From the NCBI RefSeq assembly GCF_047200635.1, contig NZ_JBJZOI010000001.1:124001-188000 (forward strand): a stretch of DNA of 64,000 nt, in the 5' to 3' direction. Under the pieces are notes generated by a model. It ran no database searches. It worked only from the letters and a program-made list of their open reading frames with translations, and had not been told where the DNA came from. Source of the stretch: Saccharopolyspora_C sp047200635 (lineage in GTDB: Bacteria; Actinomycetota; Actinomycetes; Mycobacteriales; Pseudonocardiaceae). Below, piece by piece: positions 17,001 through 24,550 of the stretch. Each line of letters opens with the position of its first letter. Positions within the stretch are counted from its first letter, which is position 1. Both the position numbers and the translations under genes were made by a program.

Positions 17001-17542
17001 CCGGACGACTGGCCGGGATGAGCGCGGCGGAGCGCGAGCAGGAGCTCGTGCGCCTGGTGCGCGAGTCGGCGGCGAGCGTGCTCGGCCACGGCTCGGCGGA
17101 GGCGATCGGCGCGGAGCGCGAGTTCCGGCAGCTCGGCTTCGACTCGCTCACCGCCGTGGAGCTGCGCAACCGGCTCGCCACCGCGACCGGCGCGCGACTG
17201 CCCTCGACCCTGATCTTCGATCACCCGACCCCGATGGCCGCGGCCCGGCTGCTCGCCGAGGAGTTCGGCGGTGGCGCCGAGGTGCTGGGCGCGGGCGAGC
17301 TCGGCGGCGCGGCGCTGCTGGCCGAGCTGGATCGCGTGGAGCACGCCCTCGCCGCCGGGGACACGGCCGCCGAGGTCCGCGGCGAGGTCACCGCGCGGCT
17401 GCGGAGCCTGGTGGAGCGCTACGGCGAGGCGGCGCACGAGGACGCGGCCGACGAGCCCGTCGGCGAGCGCATCCAGGAGGCCAGCGCCGAGGACCTGCTC
17501 ACCTTCATCGACAACGAGCTCGGCAGGCGCAGCCAGCCCTGA
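11069..17542 (+). CDS. Single-module type I PKS, NysJ-like: KS-AT-DH-ER-KR-ACP
   Basis: 2,157 residues. ATG codons stand at 11066 and 11069; I chose the second because GGAG ends 6 bases before it. N-terminal docking helix (EKALRASMKEAERLRRQN), then KS (Cys214; opening motif IVSMGCRFPGG with Ser for the usual Gly), AT (GHSIGE Ser661, HAFH: malonyl), DH (His962 in HEVSGQVFFP, later DAVLH), ER (NADPH loop HAGAGGVGMAA near 1535), KR (LDD, Tyr1859, B-type), ACP (Ser2026) and a C-terminal docking helix ending IDNELG. All catalytic motifs are intact, so the module should give a fully saturated two-carbon unit. Nystatin NysJ has three modules and begins with such a reducing module; here the two that would follow are missing, which predicts a shorter polyol. 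The gene is probably co-transcribed with its neighbours, with an 84-base gap to the next PKS. Confidence 0.95.
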   Translation: MTSGEHAPADRQAQVEKALRASMKEAERLRRQNQRLAAQRSEPIAIVSMGCRFPGGISSPEQLWDLVEAGGDVIGEFPADRGWDLDALRDAEVDERGNAVSRRGGFLDGVADFDAAFFGISPREAMTMDPQQRLLLEVSWEAIERAGIDPTALRGSRTGVFVGTNGQDYAYLVVRSLADADGDVGTGIAASATSGRLAYQLGLEGPAVTVDTACSSSLVALHQAAHALRAGECSIALAGGVNVMCTPGSLLEFSRQGGLSPDGRCKAFSDAADGTGWAEGVGVLVLERLSDAQRHGHPVLALVRGSAVNSDGASNGFTAPSGPAQQRVIRQALAAAEVSASEVDAVEAHGTGTSLGDPIEAQALLATYGQGREHPLWLGSVKSNLGHTQAAAGVAGVIKMVLAMRHGELPRTLHCDPPSSHVDWSSGAVALLTGAEPWPEAGRPRRAAVSSFGVSGTNAHTVLEQAPERPAAPRPDGSGTVPWIITARTEQALRDQVAELLRQVDAAGPRPDDVALSLTTGRAAFEHRLAAVGADGGELRDALAGWLADGDAPGVLRHTAERPAKLAVLFSGQGAQRAGAGRELAARHPAFAEALDEVLAELDPHLDRPLRELLFAEPGSAEAALLDQTAHTQPALFAIEVALHRLLESWGAAPAFVAGHSIGEITAAHVAGVLALPDAAALVAARGRLMQALPSGGAMTAVRATEQEIAPLLSGRVSVAAVNAPGSLVVSGAEDAVAEVERRLAELDRKTTRLAVSHAFHSPLMDPMLDEFRSVVRGLSFGRPRVPLVSNLTGAPATAEELADPEYWVRHVREPVRFADGVRALAADGASVFLEVGPDSALCSMAQESLDPELPVVPVLRRDREDHAAAVTALVRLHVAGVPVDWAAFFADTAARRTELPTYAFQHERFWPGAAAGPGDAAALGLTAAGHPLLGAAVELAGDELALSGRFSLAAHPWLADHEVSGQVFFPGTGFLELAVLAADQVGCAQVEDLTLAAPLVLPAQGAVQVQLRVSAADESGRRELSWYSRAAEDPGASWTRHAAGTLAEQERVLDLDTGTWPPAGASEVDIAGIYDDYAATGLRYGPVFRGLRAVWRHGDVHYAEVRLPPEVRDAESYGLHPALLDAVLHATVFAVSEGDGRGLLPFSWSGASLHASGASALRVRIAKNGKDSVELVAADPQGVPVLSVDALTLREAAPPPAAGTPAALDSLFHVDWVPHPAEPAERAWAVLGPDPLGLGLGAEVTELDALPDPVPEFVAVPLAGDGSAGAPGQVRELTARVLGLVQRWLAEPRFAGARLVFVTRDAVAAESAADLAVNAAWGLVRSAQAEHPGRFLLLDLDGSGPAEALALVPSLVDRDEPQAVVRDGELRVARLAPMATAESLLPPPGEPWHLDSTAKGSLDALALVPFPQATAPLTGRDVRVRVEGAGVNFRDVLNALGMYPGESGPFGSEVAGVVVEAGPDVRDLRPGDRVLGMLFGGFGPLGTVDERFLARVPADWSWPTAASVPLVFLTARYGLVDLAGLRAGEKVLVHAGAGGVGMAAIQLAHHLGAEVFATAGEAKHDVLRSLGVAEDHIASSRDTGFERVFAEVAGDGGLDVVLNALSGEFVDASLRLLRPGGRFVEMGKTDVREHVPGVEYRSFDLGLVDPDRIQRMLGELLALFGSGALRPLPVRTWDVRRAREAFRHMSLARHVGKIVLTAPVRWDPEGTVLITGGTGGLGAELARHLVVERGVRHLVLVSRRGSGAPGAVGLRDELVARGAEVTLAACDVADRASAAALLDEVPAGHPLTAVVHTAGVLDDGVVDALTPERLAAVLRPKVDGAWNLHELTAGMDLAAFVVYSSVSGVLGSAGQANYAAGNVFLDALVRYRRARGLPALSLAWGAWEGGSGMTAGLDERDLRRIGDNGMPPLPVERGLALFDAAIGADEPLVVPLGIGSAPARARGEVPAMLRGLVRSTRRTASGTDRGAERVDLAGRLAGMSAAEREQELVRLVRESAASVLGHGSAEAIGAEREFRQLGFDSLTAVELRNRLATATGARLPSTLIFDHPTPMAAARLLAEEFGGGAEVLGAGELGGAALLAELDRVEHALAAGDTAAEVRGEVTARLRSLVERYGEAAHEDAADEPVGERIQEASAEDLLTFIDNELGRRSQP
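12104..12310 (+). repeat. KS recombination patch, copy 1 (J-like PKS), partner at 42195-42401
   Basis: 207 bases around the KS EAHGTGT and KSNLGHTQ motifs match 42195-42401 at 200 positions by eye. The middle is rich in TTG, GGT and GGG codons, unlike the surrounding CTG/GGC usage. Confidence 0.8.
16199..16359 (+). repeat. Exact 161-base KR repeat, copy 1 (J-like PKS)
   Basis: Identical base for base to 20945-21105. It covers the KR NADPH-binding motif and following helix. It uses TTG, GGT, ACG and GGG codons, against CTG, GGC and ACC outside it, with sharp edges. Confidence 0.9.
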
Positions 17543-17626
17543 CCCGCCCGCACCCGCACAGCACAGGACCCGTGACGCGGCACCGCTGCCCGCCGCCGAC
17601 CGGTCGTTCGCAGGGAGGAACCGACG

Positions 17627-20600
17627 ATGCCGGACGAGAGCACGCTCGTCGACTACTTGAAGTGGGTCACCGCGGACCTGCACGAGACGCGGCAACGCCT
17701 GCACGAGGCGGAGGCGAGCAGGCACGAGCCGATCGCGATCGTCGGCATGGCCTGCCGGTTCCCCGGCGGGCTCGACTCGCCGGAGGCGCTGGGCGAGCTG
17801 CTGGCCGCGGGGGAGGACGTCATCACCGGGTTCCCCCCGGACCGCGGCTGGGACCTCGCCGCGCTCGGCGACGGCCGCAGCGCCACCACCGAGGGCGGTT
17901 TCCTGGCCGGCGCCGCCGAGTTCGATCCCGGCTTCTTCGACATCTCCCCGCGCGAAGCCCTCGCGATGGATCCGCAGCAGCGACAGGCCCTGGAGGTCTC
18001 CTGGGAGGCGCTGGAACGGGCCGGGCTGGATCCGAGATCCCTGCGCGGCAGTCGAACCGGGGTGTTCGTCGGCACCACCGGGCAGGACTACATCCACCTG
18101 GTGCTGGCCTCCGGCGAGGACCTGGAGGGGCACGCCTCCACCGGGATGGCGGCGAGCGTGCTCTCCGGCAGGCTCTCCTTCGCGCTGGGCCTGGAAGGCC
18201 CCGCGCTCACGGTGGACACGGCCTGCTCGTCCTCGCTGGTGGCCCTGCACCTGGCGGCGCAGGCGCTGCGGGCAGGGGAGTGCTCGCTGGCGCTGGCCGG
18301 CGGGGTCACGGTGATGACGACCCCGGCGAACTTCTCCTCGTTCAGCCGGCAGGGCGGACTCGCCCCCGACGGGAGGTGCAAGGCGTTCTCCGCGGACGCC
18401 GACGGGACGGCCTGGTCCGAGGGCGTCGGCGTGCTCGTCGTGGAGCGGCTCTCCGACGCCCGCCGCCACGGCCACGAGGTGCTGGCGGTGCTGCGCGGCA
18501 GCGCCGTGAACCAGGACGGAGCGTCGAACGGGCTGACCGCGCCGAACGGTCCCGCGCAGCAGCGGGTGATCCGCCAAGCACTCGCCGGGGCCGGGCTGGC
18601 CGCGCAGGACGTGGATCTGGTGGAGGCGCACGGCACCGGCACCCGGCTCGGAGACCCGATCGAGGCGCAGGCGCTGCTGGCGACCTACGGGCGGGAGCGG
18701 GAGCGGCCCGTGCTGCTGGGGTCGGTCAAGTCGAACCTCGGGCACACCCAGGCCGCCGCCGGGGTCGCGGGCGTGATCAAGGTGGTGCAGGCGATGCGTT
18801 CCGGCGCGGTGCCGCCCACGCTGCACGTGAGCGCCCCGTCCCCGCACGTGGACTGGGACACGGGCGCGGTCGAGCTGGCCACCGCGAGCACCCCCTGGCC
18901 GGACACCGGCCGCCCCCGCCGGGCCGGGGTGTCGTCGTTCGGAATCAGCGGTACCAATGCCCACGTCGTCGTCGAGCAGGCGCCGGATCGCGCGGAGGAA
19001 TCCGAGCAGGACGTTCCGGAGGAACCGGTGGTGCGCCCCGCGGCGGCACCGTGGCCGGTCTCCGGGCGCACCCCCGCCGCCCTGGACGCGCAGCTGGCGC
19101 GGCTCGCTGCCTTCCACGCCGAGCACCCCGAGATCGATCCGGCGGACGTCGGCCGCTCGTTGGCGGGGCGCACCGACTTCGAGCAGCGGGCGGTGCTGCT
19201 GACCACCGCCGACGGCGTCGAGGAAGTCGCGCGCGGCACCGTCGGCGCCGACCCCGGCGGGCTGGCCGTGCTGTTCTCCGGCCAGGGCTCGCAGCGCCTC
19301 GGCATGGGCCGCGAGCTGCACGCCCGGTTCCCGGTCTTCGCCGCCGCCTTCGACGAGGTGCTGGCCGAACTCGACCGGCACCGGGAGGAGCCGCTGCGCG
19401 CGGTGCTCTGGGGCTCGGACGCGGCGGGGCTGGCGGACACCGGCAACGCCCAGCCCGCGCTGTTCGCCCTGCACGTCGCGCTGCACCGGCTGGCCGAATC
19501 CGTCGGCGTCGTGCCGGACCTCCTCGGGGGGCACTCCATCGGCGAGATCGCCGCCGCGCACCTGGCGGGCGTGCTGTCGTTGCCCGACGCCGCCGCCCTG
19601 GTCTCCGCCCGCGCCAGGCTGATGAGCCGGTTGCCCGCGGGCGGCGCGATGGCGGCCGTGCAGGCCACCGAGGACGAGATCGCGCCGCGGTGCACCGGAA
19701 CCGTCTCCATCGCGGCGATCAACGGTCCGCGCTCGCTCGTCGTCTCCGGCGAGGAGGCCGGGGTGCGCGCCGTGGTCGAGCACGTCGAGGCGCGGGGCCG
19801 CCGGGCGAAGCTGCTCGACGTGAGCCACGCCTTCCACTCGCCGCTGATGGAGCCGATGCTCGACGAGTTCCGCGCGGTGGTGGGAGAGCTGGACTTCGCG
19901 CCCGCGCGCCGCCCCCTCGTGTCGACCGTGACCGGTGCCCTCGTCGAGGCCGCTGAGCTGGCCGAACCCGAGTACTGGGTCCGGCACGCGCGGCAGGCGG
20001 TGCGGTTCGCCGACGGCGTCCGCGCGCTCGCGGAGTCCGGTGCGCGAACGGTCCTGGAGCTCGGTCCGGACGGCACGCTCAGCGCGATGGCGCAGGAGTC
20101 GCTGCCCGCGTCCGCCGCCGCGGTGCCCGCGCTGCGCCGGGACCGCCCCGAGGAGGCGGCCTTCGCGGGCGCGCTCGCCCGGCTGCACGTGCGCGGGCTG
20201 CCCGTGGACTGGGCGGCGATGTTCGCGGGTACCGGGGCGCGCCGCATCGACCTGCCCACCTACGCCTTCCAGCACGAGCGCTTCTGGCCCTCGAACCCGG
20301 ACGCCGCGGAGCACAGCGAGCAGCCGGGACCCCCGGTGCGGGCGGAAGAACCGCCGCGGGAGTCGTTGCTCGGCCTGGAGTGGCGGCCCGGCCCCGGGCC
20401 GGAACCCGTCGGCGCTCGCCGCTGGGCCGTCATCGGCGGCGACGAGTTCGACCTCGCCTACGCGCTGCACCGCGCGAACGAGAACGTGGTGGCTTACGGG
20501 GAGACCCTGGCGGGCGCGGTGCGCGGCGGCGCCGCCGACGTGTTCCTGGTCCCGGTCAGCGGCGGTGCCGAGGCCGGACCGGAGCAGGCGCACCGGCTCG

Positions 20601-22888
20601 CGCGCCACGTGCTCACCGTCCTGCAGGAGTGGCGATCCGACCAGCGGTTCGCCCGCTCGCAGCTGGTGTTCGTGACCCGGGGAGCGGTCTCGGTGGAGGG
20701 CGAGGCGCCCGCGGACGTGGCCGCCGCCGCCGCGTGGGGGTTGGTGCGCTCGGCTCAGGCGGAGGACCCGGACGGGTTGCTGCTGTTCGACCTCGACGAC
20801 GCCTTCACCTCGGCGGCCGTGCTGCCCGGACTGCTCACCGCCGGGGAGCCGCAGCTCGCCGTGCGGCAACGCGAGGTCCGGGTCCCCCGGCTGGTGCCGC
20901 TGCCCGACGGGCCCGCGACCGAACCCGCCGAGTGGAACTCCGAGGGCACGGTGTTGATCACGGGTGGTACGGGTGGGCTCGGGGCTGAGCTGGCTCGGCA
21001 TCTGGTGGTCGAGCGCGGTGTGCGGCATCTGGTGCTGGTGAGTCGTCGGGGTTCGGGGGCTCCGGGTGCGGTGGGGTTGCGGGACGAGTTGGTGGCGCGG
21101 GGCGCCGAGGTGCGGGTGGAGGCGTGCGACGTCGCTGAGGCGGCGCAATTGCGGGAGCTGATCGGCGGTCTGCCCGCCGGGCGTCCGCTGACCGCCGTGG
21201 TGCACGCCGCCGGGGTGCTGGACGACGCGGCGATCGCCTCGCTGACGCCGGATCGACTCGACCGCGTGTTGCGGCCCAAGGTGGACGCGGCGTGGAACCT
21301 GCACGAGGCCACGGCCGGGCTCGATCTGGCGGCGTTCGTCCTCTACTCCTCCGTGTCCGGTGTGCTGGGTGGTCCCGGCCAGGGCAACTACGCGGCCGCC
21401 AACGCCTTCCTGGACGCGCTCGCGCAGCGCCGCCGGGCCGAGGGCCTGCCCGCGCGGTCGCTGGCCTGGGGCCCGTGGGCTCCGGGCAGCGGCATGACCG
21501 GCGAGCTCGGCGAGGCCGACCTGGCCCGGATGGCCGACTCCGGGCTGCCGCCGCTGCCGGTCGACCGGGGCCTGGCCCTGTTCGACGCCGCCCTGCGCCG
21601 CGACGAGCCGCTGGTGGTCCCGGTCCGGATGCGGGCGACCGGGACCCGAGGGGGCGGGCCGGCGCCCGCCGTGCTGCGCGAGCTGCTGCCCCCCGAGGCC
21701 CGCCCCGCCCCGCCCGGCCGGGCCGGAGCGACACCGCGCGACCGGATCGCGGCGGCCGATCCCGCCGATCGCGAGCGACTGCTGGTGGAGCTCGTCGTGG
21801 AGCACTCCGCCGCCGTCCTCGGCCACCGGGACGCGGCGGCCGTCGACGCCGCGCGGGACTTCCTGGAGCTGGGCTTCGACTCGCTCATCGCCGTCGAGCT
21901 GCGCAACCGGCTCGCCGAGGCGCTGGACGTGCGGCTGGCGGCCTCCGCCGTGTTCGACACCAGGACGCCGGCCGCACTGGCCCGCTGGATCGGCGACGAG
22001 CTCGGCGATCGCCTCGGTGCCGGGGATTCCGGCCGCGCGAGGGGAAATCCGAACGACACGCTGGTGAACCTGTTCCTCGCCGGGGTGCACTCCGGCAAGC
22101 GCAAGGAATCGATGCGGATGCTGGGCGCGGTCGCCGCGACCCGCCCCACCTTCGAGACTCCGGCCGAGCTGGCCGAGCTGCCCGAGCCGGTGCTGCTGGC
22201 GGACGGTCCCACCGATCCGAGGCTGATCTGCGTGAGCTCTCCCGGGGCCACCGGCGGCGTGCACCAGTACGCCCGCATCGCCGCGCACTTCCGCGGCTCG
22301 CGGCACGTCTCGGCGCTCCCGCTGGTGGGGTTCGAGACCGGCGAGGTGCTGCCCGAGCACGGCACGGCGGCGGTCCGCTCGGTCGCCGAGAGCGCGCTGC
22401 ACGGCAGCGACGGTGATCCGTTCGTGCTGGTCGGGCATTCCACCGGCGGCACGATCGCTTACCACGCCGCCGGGATGCTGGAGGAGACCTGGGGCGTGCG
22501 GCCGGAAGCGGTGGTGCTGCTGGACACCCTGAGCCTGCGCTACGACGACAGCGACGACATCGACTACGACGAGGTGGCGAACTACTACCTGGCCGACATC
22601 GACTCGCCCTCGGTGAACCTGAGCAGCTCGCGGCTCTCGGCGATGGTGCACTGGTACAACAAGGTCGCCGCGATCAGCGCTCCACCGGTGACCACGGCGC
22701 CGACGCTGCTGGTCCGCTGCTCGGTGCCCGTGCCGGGCAGCCGGGGCACGAAGGCGCCGCCCGCGATCGAGACGGACGCCGTGCGCACCATCGAGGCCGA
22801 CCACCTGTCGCTGGCCAAGGAGCACTCCGGACTCACCGCCCAGGTCGTGCGCGACTGGCTGGCCGAGCTGGTGCCCGCGGGCGCCTGA
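17627..22888 (+). CDS. Terminal type I PKS module with thioesterase, NysK-like: KS-AT-KR-ACP-TE
   Basis: 1,753 residues. ATG preceded by AGGGAGGAA at 6 bases. N-terminal docking helix (LVDYLKWVTADLHETRQRL), KS (Cys200), AT (GHSIGE Ser637, HAFH: malonyl), KR (LDD, Tyr1255, B-type), ACP (Ser1419), then about 290 residues of thioesterase with Ser1605 in GHSTGG, Asp1633 and His1726 as the likely triad. This is the last extension step (hydroxyl at C-3) and macrolactone release. The order KS-AT-KR-ACP-TE is that of NysK and AmphK. The N-terminal docking helix belongs with the C-terminal helix of the preceding PKS. The KR shares an exact 161-base stretch with the KR of that PKS (see repeats). The P450 gene starts 60 bases downstream with no visible terminator between. 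Confidence 0.96.
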   Translation: MPDESTLVDYLKWVTADLHETRQRLHEAEASRHEPIAIVGMACRFPGGLDSPEALGELLAAGEDVITGFPPDRGWDLAALGDGRSATTEGGFLAGAAEFDPGFFDISPREALAMDPQQRQALEVSWEALERAGLDPRSLRGSRTGVFVGTTGQDYIHLVLASGEDLEGHASTGMAASVLSGRLSFALGLEGPALTVDTACSSSLVALHLAAQALRAGECSLALAGGVTVMTTPANFSSFSRQGGLAPDGRCKAFSADADGTAWSEGVGVLVVERLSDARRHGHEVLAVLRGSAVNQDGASNGLTAPNGPAQQRVIRQALAGAGLAAQDVDLVEAHGTGTRLGDPIEAQALLATYGRERERPVLLGSVKSNLGHTQAAAGVAGVIKVVQAMRSGAVPPTLHVSAPSPHVDWDTGAVELATASTPWPDTGRPRRAGVSSFGISGTNAHVVVEQAPDRAEESEQDVPEEPVVRPAAAPWPVSGRTPAALDAQLARLAAFHAEHPEIDPADVGRSLAGRTDFEQRAVLLTTADGVEEVARGTVGADPGGLAVLFSGQGSQRLGMGRELHARFPVFAAAFDEVLAELDRHREEPLRAVLWGSDAAGLADTGNAQPALFALHVALHRLAESVGVVPDLLGGHSIGEIAAAHLAGVLSLPDAAALVSARARLMSRLPAGGAMAAVQATEDEIAPRCTGTVSIAAINGPRSLVVSGEEAGVRAVVEHVEARGRRAKLLDVSHAFHSPLMEPMLDEFRAVVGELDFAPARRPLVSTVTGALVEAAELAEPEYWVRHARQAVRFADGVRALAESGARTVLELGPDGTLSAMAQESLPASAAAVPALRRDRPEEAAFAGALARLHVRGLPVDWAAMFAGTGARRIDLPTYAFQHERFWPSNPDAAEHSEQPGPPVRAEEPPRESLLGLEWRPGPGPEPVGARRWAVIGGDEFDLAYALHRANENVVAYGETLAGAVRGGAADVFLVPVSGGAEAGPEQAHRLARHVLTVLQEWRSDQRFARSQLVFVTRGAVSVEGEAPADVAAAAAWGLVRSAQAEDPDGLLLFDLDDAFTSAAVLPGLLTAGEPQLAVRQREVRVPRLVPLPDGPATEPAEWNSEGTVLITGGTGGLGAELARHLVVERGVRHLVLVSRRGSGAPGAVGLRDELVARGAEVRVEACDVAEAAQLRELIGGLPAGRPLTAVVHAAGVLDDAAIASLTPDRLDRVLRPKVDAAWNLHEATAGLDLAAFVLYSSVSGVLGGPGQGNYAAANAFLDALAQRRRAEGLPARSLAWGPWAPGSGMTGELGEADLARMADSGLPPLPVDRGLALFDAALRRDEPLVVPVRMRATGTRGGGPAPAVLRELLPPEARPAPPGRAGATPRDRIAAADPADRERLLVELVVEHSAAVLGHRDAAAVDAARDFLELGFDSLIAVELRNRLAEALDVRLAASAVFDTRTPAALARWIGDELGDRLGAGDSGRARGNPNDTLVNLFLAGVHSGKRKESMRMLGAVAATRPTFETPAELAELPEPVLLADGPTDPRLICVSSPGATGGVHQYARIAAHFRGSRHVSALPLVGFETGEVLPEHGTAAVRSVAESALHGSDGDPFVLVGHSTGGTIAYHAAGMLEETWGVRPEAVVLLDTLSLRYDDSDDIDYDEVANYYLADIDSPSVNLSSSRLSAMVHWYNKVAAISAPPVTTAPTLLVRCSVPVPGSRGTKAPPAIETDAVRTIEADHLSLAKEHSGLTAQVVRDWLAELVPAGA
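20945..21105 (+). repeat. Exact 161-base KR repeat, copy 2 (K-like PKS)
   Basis: Identical to 16199-16359, 4.7 kb upstream. The KR sequence diverges immediately on both sides, so a recent conversion or a shared imported segment is likely. Confidence 0.9.
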
Positions 22889-22948
22889 GCCCGCGCGGCC
22901 CCCGCACCCCGGTTGTCCCGTCCCATCCACATCGCGGAGGAATCGCCC

Positions 22949-24136
22949 ATGAGTCAATCCCTCGACCTGCCGAAGCTGGGCACCGGACCGTCGGCCACCT
23001 TCCGGCCGCCGAAGCAGCTTCGCGAGCTGCAGGAGCAGGCACCCGTCTGCAAGGTGCGCACGCCCGCGGGTGACGAGGCGTGGCTGGTCACCCGGCACGA
23101 GGAGGTCAAGCAGCTGCTCAAGGACGAGCGGATCAACCGGTCGCACGCCGACCCGCCCTCGGCCCCGCGCTACGTCGACACCCCGTTCTTCAACCTGCTC
23201 ATCACGCATCCGGATCCCGACGAGGCGACCCGGTTGCACAAGGAGATGCGCGCCCTGCTCACGCCGAGCTTCTCCGCCCGCAGGCTGGCGCGGCTGCGGC
23301 CCAAGGTGGAGGCGCTGGCGCTGGAGATGGTGCAGGAGCTGCTGGACGAGGGCCCGCCAGCGGATCTGCACGCGCAGTTCTCGCAGCCCTTCGCGCTCCA
23401 GGTGCTCTACGAGCTGATCGGCATCCCGCCCGAGGACCGGTGGCGGATCGTCGAGCTGATGGGCCGGATGGCCGTGCTCGGGGATCCGGCCGCGGCCGAG
23501 GAGGGCGCGGCCGAGCTGTTCGGCTACATCTCCGAGCTGGTCGGGCGCAGGCGCGTCGCCCCGGGCGAGGACGTGATCTCCCGGCTCTGCGAGGCGGGCC
23601 TGGAGGACGAGCGGATCGGCACCCTCTCGGCCGGCGTCCTGTTCGCCGGGCTGGACAGCGTGATCAGCCACATCGACGTCGGCGTCCTGGTGCTGGCGGG
23701 CAACCCGGACAAGCGCGAGCGGGCGCTGCGCGACTCCGCCTCGCTGGCCCTCGCCGTGGAGGAGGTGCTGCGGGCGGCGAAGGCCGGGAGCTCGATGCTG
23801 CCGCGCTGGGCGACCGGCGACGTCGAGATCGCCGGGGTGACCATCGAGAGGGGCGACCTGGTGCTGCTGGACTTCACCTTGTCGAACTTCGACGAGCGCG
23901 CCTTCGACGATCCGGAGCGGTTCGACGTCGAGCGCGCGCCGAACCCGCACCTGACCTTCGGGCACGGCATGTGGCACTGCATCGGTGCCCCGCTGGCCAG
24001 GGTCGAGCTCCAGACCGCGTTCAGCACGCTGTTCGGCCGCATCCCCGGGCTGCGGGTGGCGGTCGCGGAGGAGGAGCTGCGCTGGGAGACCGGGCAGCTC
24101 TCCGGCGGTCTGCTGGAGCTCCCGGTCACCTGGTGA
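22949..24136 (+). CDS. Cytochrome P450, NysL/AmphL-like (CYP161-type) polyene hydroxylase
   Basis: 395 residues, a normal length for a soluble bacterial P450. The ATG at 22949 has GGAGG 8 bases upstream; an earlier in-frame codon at 22913 lacks this. Heme loop FGHGMWHCIG with Cys344 as thiolate ligand, and K-helix EEVLR. The I-helix reads AGLDSVISHID, with an Asp-Ser pair where most P450s have acid-Thr. Its place directly after the thioesterase PKS and on the same strand is that of nysL, amphL and pimD. NysL hydroxylates C-10 of nystatin, beside the saturated unit made by the first NysJ module; PimD epoxidises C4=C5 of natamycin. Because the J-like module here removes its double bond, hydroxylation next to that unit is likelier than epoxidation. 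The exact carbon is inference. Electrons could come from the ferredoxin encoded on the opposite strand. Confidence 0.9.
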   Translation: MSQSLDLPKLGTGPSATFRPPKQLRELQEQAPVCKVRTPAGDEAWLVTRHEEVKQLLKDERINRSHADPPSAPRYVDTPFFNLLITHPDPDEATRLHKEMRALLTPSFSARRLARLRPKVEALALEMVQELLDEGPPADLHAQFSQPFALQVLYELIGIPPEDRWRIVELMGRMAVLGDPAAAEEGAAELFGYISELVGRRRVAPGEDVISRLCEAGLEDERIGTLSAGVLFAGLDSVISHIDVGVLVLAGNPDKRERALRDSASLALAVEEVLRAAKAGSSMLPRWATGDVEIAGVTIERGDLVLLDFTLSNFDERAFDDPERFDVERAPNPHLTFGHGMWHCIGAPLARVELQTAFSTLFGRIPGLRVAVAEEELRWETGQLSGGLLELPVTW

Positions 24137-24387
24137 CCCGGCGGGGGCGTCCGGGGGCCGGGTGGGCGGCGCCGCGGCGGGCGGTCCGGATCGGGGGCCG
24201 GCCGCGGTGCCGTGCGGCCGCGGCGGTGCGAACAGCGCGCGCAGCGCACGGCCGCGGCGGCGCAGCCGGGCGAGCGCGGTGGCGGCGAGCCGGCGGTGCG
24301 AGGGGCACGGCCCGCACCGCGGCGGGGTGGCCGCGGCTCGGGTCTCGGGAGCGGTGGAGGTCGCCATGACCTCGATGATCCCGACTC

Positions 24388-24399
24388 GAACACGTGTTC
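24388..24399. promoter_or_regulatory. Perfect palindrome GAACACGTGTTC, possible regulator binding site
   Basis: The 12-base sequence equals its own reverse complement and is less GC-rich than its surroundings. It lies about 20 bases upstream of a minus-strand ATG (24367) that opens no recognisable protein. It looks like an operator for a dimeric regulator. It could be left over from a lost gene, or be chance. Confidence 0.3.
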
Positions 24400-24500
24400 A
24401 CCAGTCGCTTGATCGGGTGGACGTGCCGGGGGAGGAAGCGGAAAACCGTTGCGGGGCAACCGGATTCATCCCAGATCGGGTGAAATCGGTGGACCCAGGC

Positions 24501-24541
24501 GCACCGGCGCGGGCGATCCGCGGGAGGGCCCGCGCCGGTGC
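24501..24541. terminator. Strong hairpin, probable terminator of the ferredoxin operon
   Basis: Left arm GCACCGGCGCGGGC (24501-24514) and right arm GCCCGCGCCGGTGC (24528-24541) pair perfectly over 14 bp with a 13-base loop. The hairpin begins 9 bases beyond the ferredoxin stop codon on the minus strand. There is no clear U-tract, as is common in actinomycetes. Because the P450 gene at 22949-24136 points toward it, the hairpin could end both transcripts. Confidence 0.75.
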
Positions 24542-24550
24542 GGGCGGGGG

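Larger units (their letters stand above)
24137..24550. other. Intergenic region between convergent P450 and ferredoxin genes
   Basis: 414 bases between two convergent genes. The left 230 bases are extremely GC-rich with no convincing coding frame. A perfect 12-base palindrome lies at 24388-24399 and a 14-bp hairpin at 24501-24541. An ATG on the minus strand at 24367 follows the palindrome, but the peptide it opens has no recognisable fold and I do not call it a gene. No rRNA, tRNA or riboswitch pattern was seen. Confidence 0.6.
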
